Positions 7,275 to 17,059 of a DNA stretch of 64,000 nt are shown here, piece after piece. A program made the position numbers and the translations under genes. The notes under the pieces were generated by a model, which was given only the letters and a program-made list of their open reading frames with translations, was not told the DNA's origin and ran no database searches. Position 1 is the stretch's first letter, and each line of letters begins with the position of its first letter. Origin of the DNA: Nitratireductor basaltis (GTDB taxonomy: Bacteria > Pseudomonadota > Alphaproteobacteria > Rhizobiales > Rhizobiaceae); assembly GCF_000733725.1 (NCBI RefSeq), contig NZ_JMQM01000001.1:868001-932000 (forward strand), read 5' to 3'.

Positions 7275-7831
7275 CAGCTGCACCATGATTGCTTGTGGCC
7301 CCGCCATTTGTGGGCAAGGCCCTCGGCGACCAGATAATCGCCGACGGATCGACCCTTGTGAGTGATTTTCCTCAGCTTGCGGCCATAGACGTCCCTGTCC
7401 CGTCCGACACCGCTCTGCAGCTTTATCGGTCCCTGATTCATCAACTCCTGCAGCCGCTTTTGCGCGCGCGCGGCCAGTTCCGCCTCTCTCCTGCATTGGG
7501 GGCTGAAAAGCTCGGGAGTATTGATGTCGGAAAGCCTGATCTTGTCTCCACGCACATATACCGTATCGCCGTCCACGATACAGTTGACCCGCGGGCCGTG
7601 GCCGCAGATCCCGAAACGGGCATGGGTGGTATCTTCGGGCGTTGGTGCATAGGCGAGGAACGGCACGAAACGTGCGAGCTCGCCTGGCACGGAAAGATAG
7701 TAACCTGCGGCGAAGGCCATGCATGCGGCAAGCACGGCAAGGCCATAGAAGTCCTTCAGAATGCGCAATATGCCACTCTGGCTGCGCTTTCTATACCGAC
7801 CTGCTTCTGGTTGGCGACCACGGCCCATCAA
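7274..7831 (-). CDS. Membrane-anchored thermonuclease (SNase)-like protein
   Basis: 185 residues. A basic N-terminus is followed by one hydrophobic segment (about residues 27-46, FYGLAVLAACMAFAAGYYL), then a staphylococcal-nuclease-like OB fold (about 80-175) with CIVDGDTVYVRGDKIRL and DINTPE. The segment VGRDRDVYGRKLRKI keeps the family's Arg and Tyr positions. The fold would face the periplasm. Short SNase-domain proteins of this type are common in Rhizobiales without a settled role, and many are not proven nucleases. The gene stands alone, divergent from the cytochrome c gene; its stop codon abuts the terminator hairpin. Confidence 0.8.
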   Translation of the reverse strand: MMGRGRQPEAGRYRKRSQSGILRILKDFYGLAVLAACMAFAAGYYLSVPGELARFVPFLAYAPTPEDTTHARFGICGHGPRVNCIVDGDTVYVRGDKIRLSDINTPELFSPQCRREAELAARAQKRLQELMNQGPIKLQSGVGRDRDVYGRKLRKITHKGRSVGDYLVAEGLAHKWRGHKQSWCS

Positions 7832-8007
7832 CTCGCCCCTCCTTCACGAGGGGATGATGAGGCAGACCTTTTTCTGTTTGGTTCAGGAAACACGTGGAAT
7901 TTTAACGACGCGGTCGGGCAGGGATAACCTCGTTACGCTTGTTCATTGGACGCGCTTCACCAGAGCGCCTAGAGTTTGGTGGCAATGCTGTTTGGGAGGC
8001 AGCTTCC

Positions 8008-8382
8008 ATGATCAAGATCTATATTTCGGCCATACTCATCGTCTTTGGCGGCGTGGCAGCCTGGGCGGATGCCCACAAATCCGCTGATGATGACACCGAG
8101 ACCTTTGAACTGTCGCTGAATGCGGAGGATGTGGATCTGGAGGCGGCGGAGGCGATCTTCAAGAAGAGCTGCCGCGCCTGCCACGGGAACAAGGCGCAGG
8201 GCGTCGCCAGCTATCCGAAGCTGACCGACAAGGAGCCCGAGCATATTGCCGACAGGCTCGTCACCTATCGTGCGCGGGAGCGGGTTGGCCCGAACTCCGC
8301 GCTCATGTTCCAGCCAGCGAAGAAGCTGAGCAACGAAGATATTGCCGGTCTCGCGGTCTATGTAACGAGCGCTTTCGACTGA
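8008..8382 (+). CDS. Periplasmic monohaem cytochrome c
   Basis: 124 residues from ATG 8008 (GGGAGG eight bases upstream). A signal peptide (MIKIYISAILIVFGGVAAWADA) is followed by a class I cytochrome c domain. The haem site CRACH is near residue 56, and a Met in ALMFQPA is the probable sixth ligand. It is 143 bases ahead of a quinoprotein sugar dehydrogenase on the same strand, which suggests it accepts electrons from that enzyme, an inference from position. An acidic stretch (SADDDTETFELSLNAEDVD) between signal and haem domain is unusual. Confidence 0.87.
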   Translation: MIKIYISAILIVFGGVAAWADAHKSADDDTETFELSLNAEDVDLEAAEAIFKKSCRACHGNKAQGVASYPKLTDKEPEHIADRLVTYRARERVGPNSALMFQPAKKLSNEDIAGLAVYVTSAFD

Positions 8383-8525
8383 TCGCTACAAGTGCATGAT
8401 CGGCGATGGCCGAACTGACTCGCTAGATTTTCCGGATGGGACTACACTGATGCCGGGCTTCGGTGCGGCAACGAACGTGAGTTCAAGAGCCCGGTCACGT
8501 TTGGAAAAATCCAAGGGAGGATAAC

Positions 8526-9809
8526 ATGGCTCATCTCAAGCCGTGGGTCGCATCACTATTCGCCGGTACAGCAATGATCATTGCGCCGGCCTTTGCCCAA
8601 AATGGAATGAACACAACCAGCCTTCAGCATGAAGTCGTGGTGGAGGGGTTGGAAAATCCGTGGGACATGGCGTTCCTCGATGATGGCACAATGCTCTTCA
8701 CCGAGAAATGCAAAGGCCTTTCCGTGCGGTTGCCAGATGGCACCGTCAATGCCCTATACGGGATGGGCGACACCGAAGGATATGCTGCGAGCGGTACTGA
8801 TCTCTTCTGTGAAGGTCAGGCCGGAATGATGGGTGTGGCGTTCGACCCGGACTTTGAAAACAATCGCCGCATCTATGTCTATGCCACCTCGAACATGTCC
8901 GACCCGCATACCAACCGGCTGATGCGGTTCACACTCAATGAGGACTTCACTGCCGTTTCCGACCGAACCGATATCGTGGACGATGTCCCGTACAAGATGG
9001 AGGCCTCTGATCACCCCTTCGGCGGGGCGGGGGCTCACAATGGCGGGCGCGTGCGCTTCGGGCCTGATGGTGCGCTCTGGCTGACGACCGGCGACAACCA
9101 CAATGAGGAAGTGCCGCAAAGCCCGACGCTCATGGGATCCAAGGTGTTGCGCATTGACACGGACGGCAATGCCCACCCTGACAACAATCCGCCAGAAGGC
9201 TTTGACAAGCGCACCTACACCTATGGTCACCGCAATGTTCAGGGCATCGCCTTCCATCCCGAGACCGGTCAGGCGATCACTGCCGAGCATGGTCCCTGGC
9301 ATTCGGATGAAATCACCGTGCTCGAGAATGGCGGCAATGCCGGGTGGGATCCGCGTCCGAACATGGCGGGCAGGGGCGATTGTCCCGATGACTATTGCGG
9401 GTACATGCCCAACCAGAACGAGGGCATGAACCGCTATGAGCGGGCCGCTTTCATGCCGATGACGGATCTCGAGACCTATCCGGATGCCATGCCACCGGTC
9501 TGGACGAACAATGGTTGGTCGCAGGGCACCTCATCGGCTGTCTTCCTGGAAGGCGAGCAGTGGGGTGACTGGAACGGTGCCATGGTCGTTGGCATCATGG
9601 GGATCGGCTTTGGCGGTACTCCGATCGGGCAGCGGATCGATGTCATCGAGTTCGCGGAGGAAGATGGCAGTCTTGTTGTCGAAGATGTCACCGAGATGAC
9701 GCTTCCCATGGAAGCAGGGCGTTTCCGCTCGGTCGTGCTCGGTCCGGATGGCAGTCTGTATACTGCAGTGGATGAAGGCATGATCCACAAGCTTACGCCC
9801 GGAAGCTGA
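8526..9809 (+). CDS. PQQ-dependent sugar dehydrogenase (soluble GDH/Asd family)
   Basis: 427 residues with a cleavable signal (cut near APAFA-QN) and a six-bladed beta-propeller of the GSDH/L-sorbosone dehydrogenase family. Diagnostic segments are GLENPWDMAFL, GMMGVAFDPDF, AHNGGRVRFGPDG (catalytic His), TTGDNHN, YGHRNVQGIAF and TAEHGPWHSDEI. GGAGG lies seven bases ahead of ATG 8526. Such enzymes oxidise aldose sugars in the periplasm using PQQ and pass electrons to a carrier; the cytochrome c just upstream is the natural candidate. Substrate cannot be read from sequence, and some family members have no proven PQQ activity. No PQQ-synthesis genes are in the window. Confidence 0.86.
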   Translation: MAHLKPWVASLFAGTAMIIAPAFAQNGMNTTSLQHEVVVEGLENPWDMAFLDDGTMLFTEKCKGLSVRLPDGTVNALYGMGDTEGYAASGTDLFCEGQAGMMGVAFDPDFENNRRIYVYATSNMSDPHTNRLMRFTLNEDFTAVSDRTDIVDDVPYKMEASDHPFGGAGAHNGGRVRFGPDGALWLTTGDNHNEEVPQSPTLMGSKVLRIDTDGNAHPDNNPPEGFDKRTYTYGHRNVQGIAFHPETGQAITAEHGPWHSDEITVLENGGNAGWDPRPNMAGRGDCPDDYCGYMPNQNEGMNRYERAAFMPMTDLETYPDAMPPVWTNNGWSQGTSSAVFLEGEQWGDWNGAMVVGIMGIGFGGTPIGQRIDVIEFAEEDGSLVVEDVTEMTLPMEAGRFRSVVLGPDGSLYTAVDEGMIHKLTPGS

Positions 9810-9826
9810 TCAATCCTTTGGCCGCG

Positions 9827-10231
9827 CTATTCAGTTGGCGCGGCCATATCGCTCCGGATCATGCTCTGAGGGATCTCGAAACGCTGGTCGTCGACGCGAA
9901 TTCGGTATGTGCCGTCGTCGAGCCGCCAGTCCGAATCCGTGCCCACACCCGACATGGTGGCGTTGCCGCGGACAAATCTCCCGTCAGTAAATGTCAGCAT
10001 CCGCCTGAAGCCGCTCGGGAAGGTCACCACGATTGCCGCCGAATTCTGCACATGAGCGACTGCGGCCTTGCAGGTCGCCAGGGCATCGCCGGCATTCTGC
10101 GCACAGAATAAATCGCCGCGTCGATCGAAATCTCCGGACCTGGCCCTCTGTGAGGCAGCCATCGGGTCTGCAATTGCTGGGAACGACAGTAAAGACAATG
10201 TGAGGCTTGCGACCAGTCTTGTGAAGCGCAT
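9827..10231 (-). CDS. Secreted protein of unknown function
   Basis: 134 residues from ATG 10231, which has AGGAG nine bases upstream; a longer frame to 10279 lacks a ribosome site. A signal peptide (MRFTRLVASLTLSLLSFPAIA) is clear. The mature part holds two cysteines (LFCAQ and ATCKA) that could form a disulfide, then a beta-rich region (VTFPSGFRRMLTFTDGRF...GTDSDWRLDDGTYRIRVD). I do not recognise the family. It faces the sugar-dehydrogenase gene tail to tail across 17 bases. Confidence 0.7.
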   Translation of the reverse strand: MRFTRLVASLTLSLLSFPAIADPMAASQRARSGDFDRRGDLFCAQNAGDALATCKAAVAHVQNSAAIVVTFPSGFRRMLTFTDGRFVRGNATMSGVGTDSDWRLDDGTYRIRVDDQRFEIPQSMIRSDMAAPTE

Positions 10232-10305
10232 GGTTCTGCTTCTCCTAGGCATCAGGCACATCACGAAGCCTAACCCCACAAGGTGCCTGAAGGCGAAGCA
10301 ATAAT

Positions 10306-10383
10306 GTGTGGCAGCAAGCGGCCGCGCACAACGCGACGAGCGGCTACAAGGAAGCGCTGCTCAAAGAAAATGAGGAGGCGTGA
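10306..10383 (+). pseudogene. Possible 3' remnant of a gene or 25-codon ORF ending inside a terminator loop
   Basis: Reading GTG 10306 to TGA 10383 gives a 25-residue peptide ending in KEALLKENEEA, with strongly coding-like third positions (mostly G or C). An in-frame TGA at 10288 closes it upstream, and there is no ribosome site at normal spacing. The stop codon TGA is the loop of the terminator hairpin 10371-10392. It could be the tail left after deletion of a gene, or chance. Confidence 0.25.
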
Positions 10384-10397
10384 GCCTCCTCATTTTT
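10367..10397. terminator. Bidirectional intrinsic terminator downstream of nrdJ
   Basis: TGAGGAGGC and GCCTCCTCA pair perfectly around a GTGA loop. AAAA on the left and TTTTT on the right give a U-run in either direction. It is 30 bases past the nrdJ stop and is its evident terminator. Confidence 0.8.
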
Positions 10398-10426
10398 CAC
10401 CCTAAGACCGTTGGACTGCGCGTACC

Positions 10427-13400
10427 TCAGCTACAGCCGCTCGTCGCGCCGCAGGTGTCGCATTTCTCGCAGGTGCCGTTTCTCACCATGGTGAAGTTCT
10501 GGCATTCCGAGCACATATTGCCGGTATAGCCCTGCATGATTGCAGCCTGGCGGCGGTGGGCTTCTACCTTCTTGGCGTCGGCGGCTTCGGTGGCTGCTTC
10601 GTCGGTGAAGACGGCATTGATGCCTTCTTCTTCGGCGATTTCCTCCGCCATCTCCTTCGCACGCTCCTCATAGTCGCGGCGGAAGGCGGTTGCTTCCTCG
10701 GCCATGCCGGAAGGCTTGAGTGCCGTGGCCCCGATGGAGGTGACATTGGAGGCCGTGGTGGCCTGCCGCTTCGGCTGGTCGGTGTTGGCGGCCTGGCCTT
10801 TCGGTTCGGCCTTGCCGGTCACGACCTTGAAGGGGGCCGCACCACGGGTGAGGCCGCGTGAGAAGGGCGTTGCCTTGCCTTCATTGATGCCGCGGCCAAG
10901 GGCCGTGTTGGTGAAGTCGGTCGTGTCGACATGGGCCAGATCAGAACGTCCCAGATAGGAGACGGCCAGTTCGCGGAACACATAGTCGAGGATCGACGTG
11001 GCGTTCTTGATCGCGTCATTGCCCTGCACCATGCCGGCCGGCTCGAACTTGGTGAAGGTGAAGGCCTCCACATATTCCTCAAGCGGCACGCCATATTGCA
11101 GGCCGAGCGAAATGGCGATGGCGAAGTTGTTCATCATCGCACGGAAGGCGGCACCTTCCTTGTGCATGTCGATGAAGATCTCGCCCAGACGCCCGTCATC
11201 GAATTCGCCCGTGCGCAGATAGACCTTGTGGCCACCCACCACAGCCTTCTGGGTATAACCCTTGCGGCGGTTGGGCAGTTTTTCGCGGTCGCGCACGACT
11301 TTCTCGACGATGCGCTCGACGATCTTTTCGGAAACCTTTGCGGCCTGGGCAGCCGTTGGCGCTGCTGCCAGTTCCTCGATCAGATCGTCCTCGTCATCAT
11401 CCTCATCGGCCAGAAGCGAGGCGTTGAGCGGCTGGGAGAGCTTGGAGCCATCGCGGTAAAGCGCATTGGCCTTCAGCGCCAGCTTCCAGGACAGCATGTA
11501 GGCCGCCTTGCAGTCCTCAACCGTTGCATCATTGGGCATGTTGATCGTCTTGGAGATCGCGCCGGAGATGAAGGGCTGTGCTGCCGCCATCATGCGGATG
11601 TGGCTTTCCACCGAGAGATAGCGCTTGCCGATCTTGCCACACGGATTGGCGCAATCGAAGACAGGCAGGTGCTCGTCCTTCAGATGCGGTGCACCTTCAA
11701 GCGTCATCGCTCCGCAGACATGGATGTTGGCGGCCTCGATGTCCTTCTTGGAGAAGCCCAGAGCCGGCAGCATCTCGAAGGAGAAGTCGTCGAGCTGCTC
11801 ATCCGTGAAACCCAGCGCTTCCTTGCAGAATGCTTCGCCCAGCGTCCACTTGTTGAAGACAAACTTGATGTCGAAGGCCGACTTCAGGGCGGTGTTAAGC
11901 GTCTCGATGACCTCGTCGGTAAAGCCCTTGGCCTTCAGGCTGGTCGGGTTGATGCCCGGTGCCTGGTTCAGATTGCCGTGGCCGACAGCATAAGCCTCGA
12001 TTTCCGCGATCTGTGCCTCGGAATAGCCCAGCGTGCGCAAGGCTTCGGGGACGGCACGGTTGATGATCTTGAAGTAGCCACCTCCGGCAAGCTTCTTGAA
12101 CTTCACCAGCGCGAAGTCTGGCTCGATGCCGGTCGTGTCGCAGTCCATGACCAGCCCGATCGTGCCGGTGGGCGCGATGACGGTCGCCTGCGCATTGCGG
12201 TAGCCGTGCTTCTCGCCAAGCTCGATGGCGCGATCCCAGGCAGCCTTCGCATGCTCCACGAGATCGGAGTAGGGGCAATCCTCTGCCTTGATCGGCACCG
12301 GATTGACCGCGAGCTTCTCGTAGCCGTCTGCCTCGCCATATGCGGCGCGGCGATGATTGCGCATGACGCGCAGCATGTTGTCCGCGTTGCGCTCATAGTC
12401 GGGGAAGGGGCCAAGCTCACCGGCCATCTCGGCCGAGGTGGCATAGGCAACGCCCGTCATGATTGCCGTCAGCGTCGCGCCAATCGCGCGGCCCTCGTCG
12501 GAATCGTAAGGGATACCCGACGTCATCAGGAGGCCGCCGATATTGGCATAGCCCAGGCCCAGCGTGCGGTACTCATAGGAGAGCCTGGCGATTTCCTTGG
12601 AGGGGAACTGAGCCATCATCACCGAGATTTCGAGCACCATGGTCCACAGGCGGACCGTGTGCTCATAGGCGGCGATGTCGATGGAACCATCCTTGTTGCG
12701 GTATTGCAGCAGGTTCATCGACGCCAGATTGCAGGCCGTGTCGTCGAGGAACATGTATTCCGAACAGGGGTTGGATGCGCGGATCGGACCGGCGGCCGGC
12801 GAAGTGTGCCAGTCGTTCATGGTCGTGTTGAAGTGCAGGCCCGGGTCAGCGGAAGCCCATGCGGCATAGCCGATCTTGTCCCACAGATCGCGCGCCTTCA
12901 CGGTCTTGGCGACCTTGCCGTCGATGCGGTTGATGAGGTTCCACTCGCCGTCGGCCTCGACGGCACGCAGGAAGTCATCCTTGATGGAGACGGAATTGTT
13001 GGAGTTCTGGCCGGAAACGGTGAGATAGGCTTCCGAATCCCAATCCGTGTCGTAGGTCTTGAACTCGATATCCGTATAGCCCTGCCTGGCGAACTGGATG
13101 ACGCGCTTGATGTAGTTCTCTGGAACGGCGGCCTTCTTGGCAGCCTTCACCTCGCGCTTGAGGGCAGGGTTCTTGGTGGGCTCGAAGCAATCGTCATTTG
13201 CGCCTTCGCAGTTAACGCAGGCCTTCATGATGGCTTCAAGATGCTTCTTGACGATCTTGGAGCCGGTGACGAGGGCAGCAACCTTCTGCTCTTCCTTCAC
13301 CTTCCACTCGATATAGTCCTCGATATCGGGATGGTCGGCATCCACGACGACCATCTTGGCCGCGCGGCGGGTCGTGCCGCCGGACTTGATGGCGCCTGCA

Positions 13401-14191
13401 GCGCGGTCGCCGATCTTGAGAAAGGACATGAGGCCTGAGGACTTGCCGCCACCGGACAGCTTTTCGCCTTCACCGCGCAGATGCGAGAAGTTGGAGCCCG
13501 TGCCGGAGCCATATTTGAACAGGCGCGCCTCGCGGACCCAAAGATCCATGATGCCGCCTTCATTGACCAGATCGTCCCCGACGGACTGGATGAAGCAGGC
13601 ATGGGGCTGCGGGTGTTCGTAGGAGGATTTCGACTTGGTCAGCTTGCCGGTGAACGGGTCCACATAATAATGACCCTGGCCGGGCCCATCGATGCCATAG
13701 GCCCAATGCAGACCGGTGTTGAACCACTGCGGAGAATTCGGCGCGACGCGCTGGGTTGCGAGCATGTAGCAAAGCTCGTCCATGAAGGTCTGTGCATCGG
13801 CTTCCGAATTGAAATAGCCGCCCTTCCAGCCCCAATAGGTCCAGGTGCCGGCAAGACGGTTGAAGACCTGAGCAGCACTGGTCTCCGAGCCGTAGCGTTC
13901 GTCTTCAGGCAGTTCCGCAAGCGCTTCCTCATCGGCTACCGAACGCCACAGGAAGGAGGGGACGGAGTTTTCCTCGACCTTCTTCAGGCGTGCGGGCACG
14001 CCGGCCTTGCGGAAATATTTCTGCGCAAGAATGTCGCTTGCGACCTGGCTGAACTGCGCCGGCACATCGATGTCGGCAAGGCGGAAAACCACCGAGCCGT
14101 CCGGGTTCTTGATTTCGCTCGTCGCCTTGCGGAAGGGAACCTCCGCATAAGGTGACTGGCCTTCCTTGGTGAACCGCCGTTCGATGCGCAT
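10427..14191 (-). CDS. nrdJ: Adenosylcobalamin-dependent (class II) ribonucleotide reductase
   Basis: 1254 residues, the length of the single-chain B12-dependent enzyme of alphaproteobacteria. Seen: [15 protein letters not shown] and [21 protein letters not shown] (active-site loop), [22 protein letters not shown], and a C-terminal Cys-rich zinc-binding tail ([18 protein letters not shown]-end). It makes all four dNDPs/dNTPs using adenosylcobalamin, with redox-active cysteines. ATG 14191 has AAGGGACG upstream. No nrdAB is in the window; many Rhizobiales rely on this enzyme alone. Candidate NrdR boxes lie about 240-280 bases ahead. Confidence 0.96.
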   Translation of the reverse strand: MRIERRFTKEGQSPYAEVPFRKATSEIKNPDGSVVFRLADIDVPAQFSQVASDILAQKYFRKAGVPARLKKVEENSVPSFLWRSVADEEALAELPEDERYGSETSAAQVFNRLAGTWTYWGWKGGYFNSEADAQTFMDELCYMLATQRVAPNSPQWFNTGLHWAYGIDGPGQGHYYVDPFTGKLTKSKSSYEHPQPHACFIQSVGDDLVNEGGIMDLWVREARLFKYGSGTGSNFSHLRGEGEKLSGGGKSSGLMSFLKIGDRAAGAIKSGGTTRRAAKMVVVDADHPDIEDYIEWKVKEEQKVAALVTGSKIVKKHLEAIMKACVNCEGANDDCFEPTKNPALKREVKAAKKAAVPENYIKRVIQFARQGYTDIEFKTYDTDWDSEAYLTVSGQNSNNSVSIKDDFLRAVEADGEWNLINRIDGKVAKTVKARDLWDKIGYAAWASADPGLHFNTTMNDWHTSPAAGPIRASNPCSEYMFLDDTACNLASMNLLQYRNKDGSIDIAAYEHTVRLWTMVLEISVMMAQFPSKEIARLSYEYRTLGLGYANIGGLLMTSGIPYDSDEGRAIGATLTAIMTGVAYATSAEMAGELGPFPDYERNADNMLRVMRNHRRAAYGEADGYEKLAVNPVPIKAEDCPYSDLVEHAKAAWDRAIELGEKHGYRNAQATVIAPTGTIGLVMDCDTTGIEPDFALVKFKKLAGGGYFKIINRAVPEALRTLGYSEAQIAEIEAYAVGHGNLNQAPGINPTSLKAKGFTDEVIETLNTALKSAFDIKFVFNKWTLGEAFCKEALGFTDEQLDDFSFEMLPALGFSKKDIEAANIHVCGAMTLEGAPHLKDEHLPVFDCANPCGKIGKRYLSVESHIRMMAAAQPFISGAISKTINMPNDATVEDCKAAYMLSWKLALKANALYRDGSKLSQPLNASLLADEDDDEDDLIEELAAAPTAAQAAKVSEKIVERIVEKVVRDREKLPNRRKGYTQKAVVGGHKVYLRTGEFDDGRLGEIFIDMHKEGAAFRAMMNNFAIAISLGLQYGVPLEEYVEAFTFTKFEPAGMVQGNDAIKNATSILDYVFRELAVSYLGRSDLAHVDTTDFTNTALGRGINEGKATPFSRGLTRGAAPFKVVTGKAEPKGQAANTDQPKRQATTASNVTSIGATALKPSGMAEEATAFRRDYEERAKEMAEEIAEEEGINAVFTDEAATEAADAKKVEAHRRQAAIMQGYTGNMCSECQNFTMVRNGTCEKCDTCGATSGCS

Positions 14192-14798
14192 GATCGTCCC
14201 TTTTCCGTCCTACTGTTGAGCGTTCAGGCTGCTGCTCAAGCTTGTGCCCAAATGCCCGGTCCGCCTATCGATGCCGACAGCTTTCCGCCGGCTGATCCGT
14301 GAAGCCAATCCGCAATCCATCCCACGAATCGAGACCCGGAACGGGGTCAATTCGTGAAGAAGGCCTCGACATGCGGGCCGGCATTGTCCTGACGCTGCTG
14401 GTGAAGCTCTGTTCAAGAGAATTCACACTATCTAGTATCAAGGCTAATCGCTACCGCTAAATATAGTATTAACAGATTGCTAGTGCCAGCCCTGATGCAT
14501 GCGCCCCCGCCGCAATTTTCCACCTTCGCCAGGGACGAAGGCACCCGGCTGCCGGCTGCGACAAAACCGGCAGTTTTACAATAACTCTGTTGTACGGGAT
14601 GACCGACTGCTTGACTTCCGGTCGCGCCCCCCAATCGAGCGCATCTTTATAAAAAGCGACTCGATTGGAAGCGTCAAGGGATCGTTTTATCTCGATTCTA
14701 TGACGCTAGATGTTGTGTGTAGCCTATGTGGATATCGGGGACGGAGTGCTTCTGAGCTTGCTCGTGTAAAAAGCGCACCACCCCGCAGCGCATCATCT
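14192..14798. other. 607-base intergenic region between nrdJ and the phosphate transporter gene
   Basis: No supported gene. The right half (about 14580-14770) is AT-richer than its surroundings. It holds an inverted repeat CCAATCGAG (14631-14639)/CTCGATTGG (14660-14668) around an AT-rich centre, and a looser GCGTCA/TGACGC pair (14671-14676/14701-14706). The left part probably is the nrdJ leader. I looked for a B12-box and did not find one. Confidence 0.5.
14425..14466 (-). promoter_or_regulatory. Candidate tandem NrdR boxes upstream of nrdJ
   Basis: ACACTATCTAGTATCA (14425-14440) and CTAAATATAG (14457-14466, near-perfect against core CWATATATWG) resemble two NrdR boxes, centres 29 bases apart, close to the usual three helical turns. 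NrdR represses ribonucleotide reductase genes. The first box matches only in part (about 11 of 16). The boxes are about 235 bases from the nrdJ start, implying a long leader. Confidence 0.4.
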
Positions 14799-16343
14799 TC
14801 AGGAAACCGCGTTGAGGCCAAGGAATATGATGGCTGCTAGTATCGCGGCTGCCGGCACTGTCGTCACCCATGCAGCAACAATGGTTGTCACATGGGCACG
14901 GCGGACAAGCTTGCGCCGCACCACTTCTTCACGGGACATCTTCCCGTTGGTGGCCTCATCATCCCCCAGGATGATGGTGGCAGCACCGACGCTCTGCTCG
15001 GGAACACGCAAACCCTTGCGTTCCATGTAGCGGCGGCGGCGTTTGGACTTGGCGGTGTACCATTCGCGGAAAAATCCAACGCCGAAGATTGCGCCCACTG
15101 CCGTGTGGGTCGAGCTGACCGGGAGGCCAAGGCCGGAAGCGATGATGACAGTGATCGAGGCCGAAAGGGCAACGCAGAAGGCGCGCATCGGATTGAGCTT
15201 GGTGATCTGCTCGCCAACCATGCGGATCAGTTTCGGGCCGAACAGGATGAGACCGAACGAGATACCGGCAGCACCGATCACCATGACCCAGATCGGGATG
15301 GCGACTTCTGCACTTACGGTGTCCGCCTGCGCCGTGAAAACGATGGCGGCCAGCGGACCGACCGCATTCGCAACATCGTTCGCACCATGAGCGAAGGACA
15401 GGAGACAAGCCGATATCACAAGCGGCATCTTGAACAGCTTGCGCAGTGACTGGTTGCGGTTTTCCATGCCCCGCGACTGGTTGCGCACCCGGAAGTGGGA
15501 AACAAACCAGGTCAGCAGGAAACAGATCAACCCGATCAGAATAATCGTCAGCTGATCGATCTTGACGATTTTCTTCAGTCCCTTGGTCGCCAGATAGGCA
15601 CTGAACGCACCTGCCATGATGGCGATCAGGAGGGGTACCCACCGACGCGCTGCGGCAATCTTGTCATCCTGATAGATGATGAAGGTCTTGATGAAGGCCA
15701 GGAAAATGGCGGCCACGACACCACCCATGACGGGCGAGACGACCCAGCTTGCCGCAATCTGCGACATGGTTCCCCAATCAACGGCAGAGAATCCGGCAGC
15801 AGCAATGCCAGCGCCCATGACGCCGCCGACCACCGAGTGTGTGGTGGAAACAGGCGCGCCGATCCAGGTCGCAAGATTGATCCACAAGGCCGAGGATATA
15901 AGTGCGGCCATCATCGCGCGAATGAAGACAGCCGGCGTACTGACGGCTTCGGGAGACACGATACCTTTGGATATCGTCCCGACCACGTCGCCGCCGGCAA
16001 TCAACGCGCCTGCACTTTCAAAGACGGCAGCGATGATGAGCGCACCGGTAAGGCTCAATGCGCGGGAGCCCACTGCCGGGCCGACATTGTTGGCGACATC
16101 GTTCGCGCCAATATTCAAGGCCATATAGGCGCCGATTGCAGCCGCAGCGATGATGATGACCGCCTTCGGCTCGCCAATCACGTAGATGGAGGCGAACACA
16201 CCAGCCAGCGCCAGGAAGAGAAGGCCGAGACCCGGCGCGACCAGGCCGCGAGCGACAAGGCTGGTTGCCTCTTCAACATGGACGAGCTTGTCGAGATCCT
16301 TGTCGAGGGTCTGCTTTCTAGGTGTCGTCGAACTTTCGGTCAT
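14799..16343 (-). CDS. pit: PiT-family inorganic phosphate transporter
   Basis: 514 residues, about ten to twelve membrane segments. The duplicated PiT signature is plain: GANDVANNVGPAVG near residue 78 and GANDVANAVGPLAA in the second half, with the paired SSTHTAVG/STTHSVVG motifs. PiT proteins import phosphate or metal-phosphate with protons and have low affinity. A charged cytoplasmic loop (FRVRNQSRGMENRNQSLRK) separates the halves. The NUDIX gene lies 88 bases upstream on the same strand. No DUF47/PhoU-like partner, often found beside pit, is present. Confidence 0.92.
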   Translation of the reverse strand: MTESSTTPRKQTLDKDLDKLVHVEEATSLVARGLVAPGLGLLFLALAGVFASIYVIGEPKAVIIIAAAAIGAYMALNIGANDVANNVGPAVGSRALSLTGALIIAAVFESAGALIAGGDVVGTISKGIVSPEAVSTPAVFIRAMMAALISSALWINLATWIGAPVSTTHSVVGGVMGAGIAAAGFSAVDWGTMSQIAASWVVSPVMGGVVAAIFLAFIKTFIIYQDDKIAAARRWVPLLIAIMAGAFSAYLATKGLKKIVKIDQLTIILIGLICFLLTWFVSHFRVRNQSRGMENRNQSLRKLFKMPLVISACLLSFAHGANDVANAVGPLAAIVFTAQADTVSAEVAIPIWVMVIGAAGISFGLILFGPKLIRMVGEQITKLNPMRAFCVALSASITVIIASGLGLPVSSTHTAVGAIFGVGFFREWYTAKSKRRRRYMERKGLRVPEQSVGAATIILGDDEATNGKMSREEVVRRKLVRRAHVTTIVAAWVTTVPAAAILAAIIFLGLNAVS

Positions 16344-16431
16344 TGTACTACGTCGCGCGCCTGAGAATTGTTTGCTAGTCGCCTAAGTATTGTGAAGCCG
16401 AGACTCAAGACGCCAGGGCCGACAAGTTGCT

Positions 16432-16938
16432 TCAGGCCGCGATTTTCCGTGGAGAACCCTTGAAATTGCAGAGTATGGCGGCGAGATCGGCTTCGCGAAC
16501 CATCTCGCCGGCTTCCTTCGGGGTGACCCAGCGGCGTTCCCGCTCGTTCTTTTCCGGCCAGATATCGGCGACGGAGGAGACCTGAAGAGCAAACACGGCG
16601 ACTTCGCATCGCAGTTGGAGGCCGTTTGACCGCTTCTTGCGATATATGTAGCGCCCGGTCTCGTGACGCGATACGGCACCGGAAACGCCTGCTTCTTCCG
16701 CCGCTTCCCGTGCAGCGGCCTCCGCGAGGGTCTCGCGTCCCTCAGGCCAGCCTTTTGGCAGGACCCAACGCCCAGTATCACGGCTGGTGATGAGCAGGAT
16801 TTCCACGACATCATCGCGCAGGCGCCAGGGCAAGGCTGCGGTCTGCACACGTGGAGGATTTCCGCCAAACAAGCGCCGAAGCTGCTCGGCGATGTTCAGG
16901 CGCCGCATGCTTTCAATCAAATCTCTACCCATCCCCAT
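16432..16938 (-). CDS. NUDIX hydrolase
   Basis: 168 residues with a complete NUDIX box (GWPEGRETLAEAAAREAAEEAGV, about residues 63-85), the G-x5-E-x7-REUXEEXGU pattern that binds Mg2+ and hydrolyses nucleoside-diphosphate derivatives. The segment WVLPKGWPEGRE and the late RWVTPKEAGEMV resemble DIPP/Ap4A-type or general bacterial NUDIX proteins. Start ATG 16938 has GGAG about ten bases upstream; ATG 16908 is an alternative. Substrate not predictable from sequence. Confidence 0.87.
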   Translation of the reverse strand: MGMGRDLIESMRRLNIAEQLRRLFGGNPPRVQTAALPWRLRDDVVEILLITSRDTGRWVLPKGWPEGRETLAEAAAREAAEEAGVSGAVSRHETGRYIYRKKRSNGLQLRCEVAVFALQVSSVADIWPEKNERERRWVTPKEAGEMVREADLAAILCNFKGSPRKIAA

Positions 16939-17059
16939 TCGCTACATGCTCCGTCAATGCGCCTGTCTCTGGCAGATGTCGTGAAGCAGTCTTGATGAGG
17001 AAAGTAGGGCTTCAGGCGAAATAAGCAAATGTCATGCGGTAGCAGGCTTGTCGGACCGG

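Noticed and set aside
10931-13438. A long open frame (835 codons) on the plus strand opposite nrdJ
   Set aside because: It is the antisense shadow of a highly conserved GC-rich gene; the minus-strand frame has full class II reductase motifs, and the plus frame has none.
14192-14424. Cobalamin riboswitch ahead of nrdJ
   Set aside because: I looked for the B12-box on the minus strand and saw no match.
14499-14840. A 113-codon open frame between nrdJ and pit (plus strand)
   Set aside because: It overlaps the 3' end of pit, has no ribosome site and an atypical composition; one CxxC pair alone is not enough.
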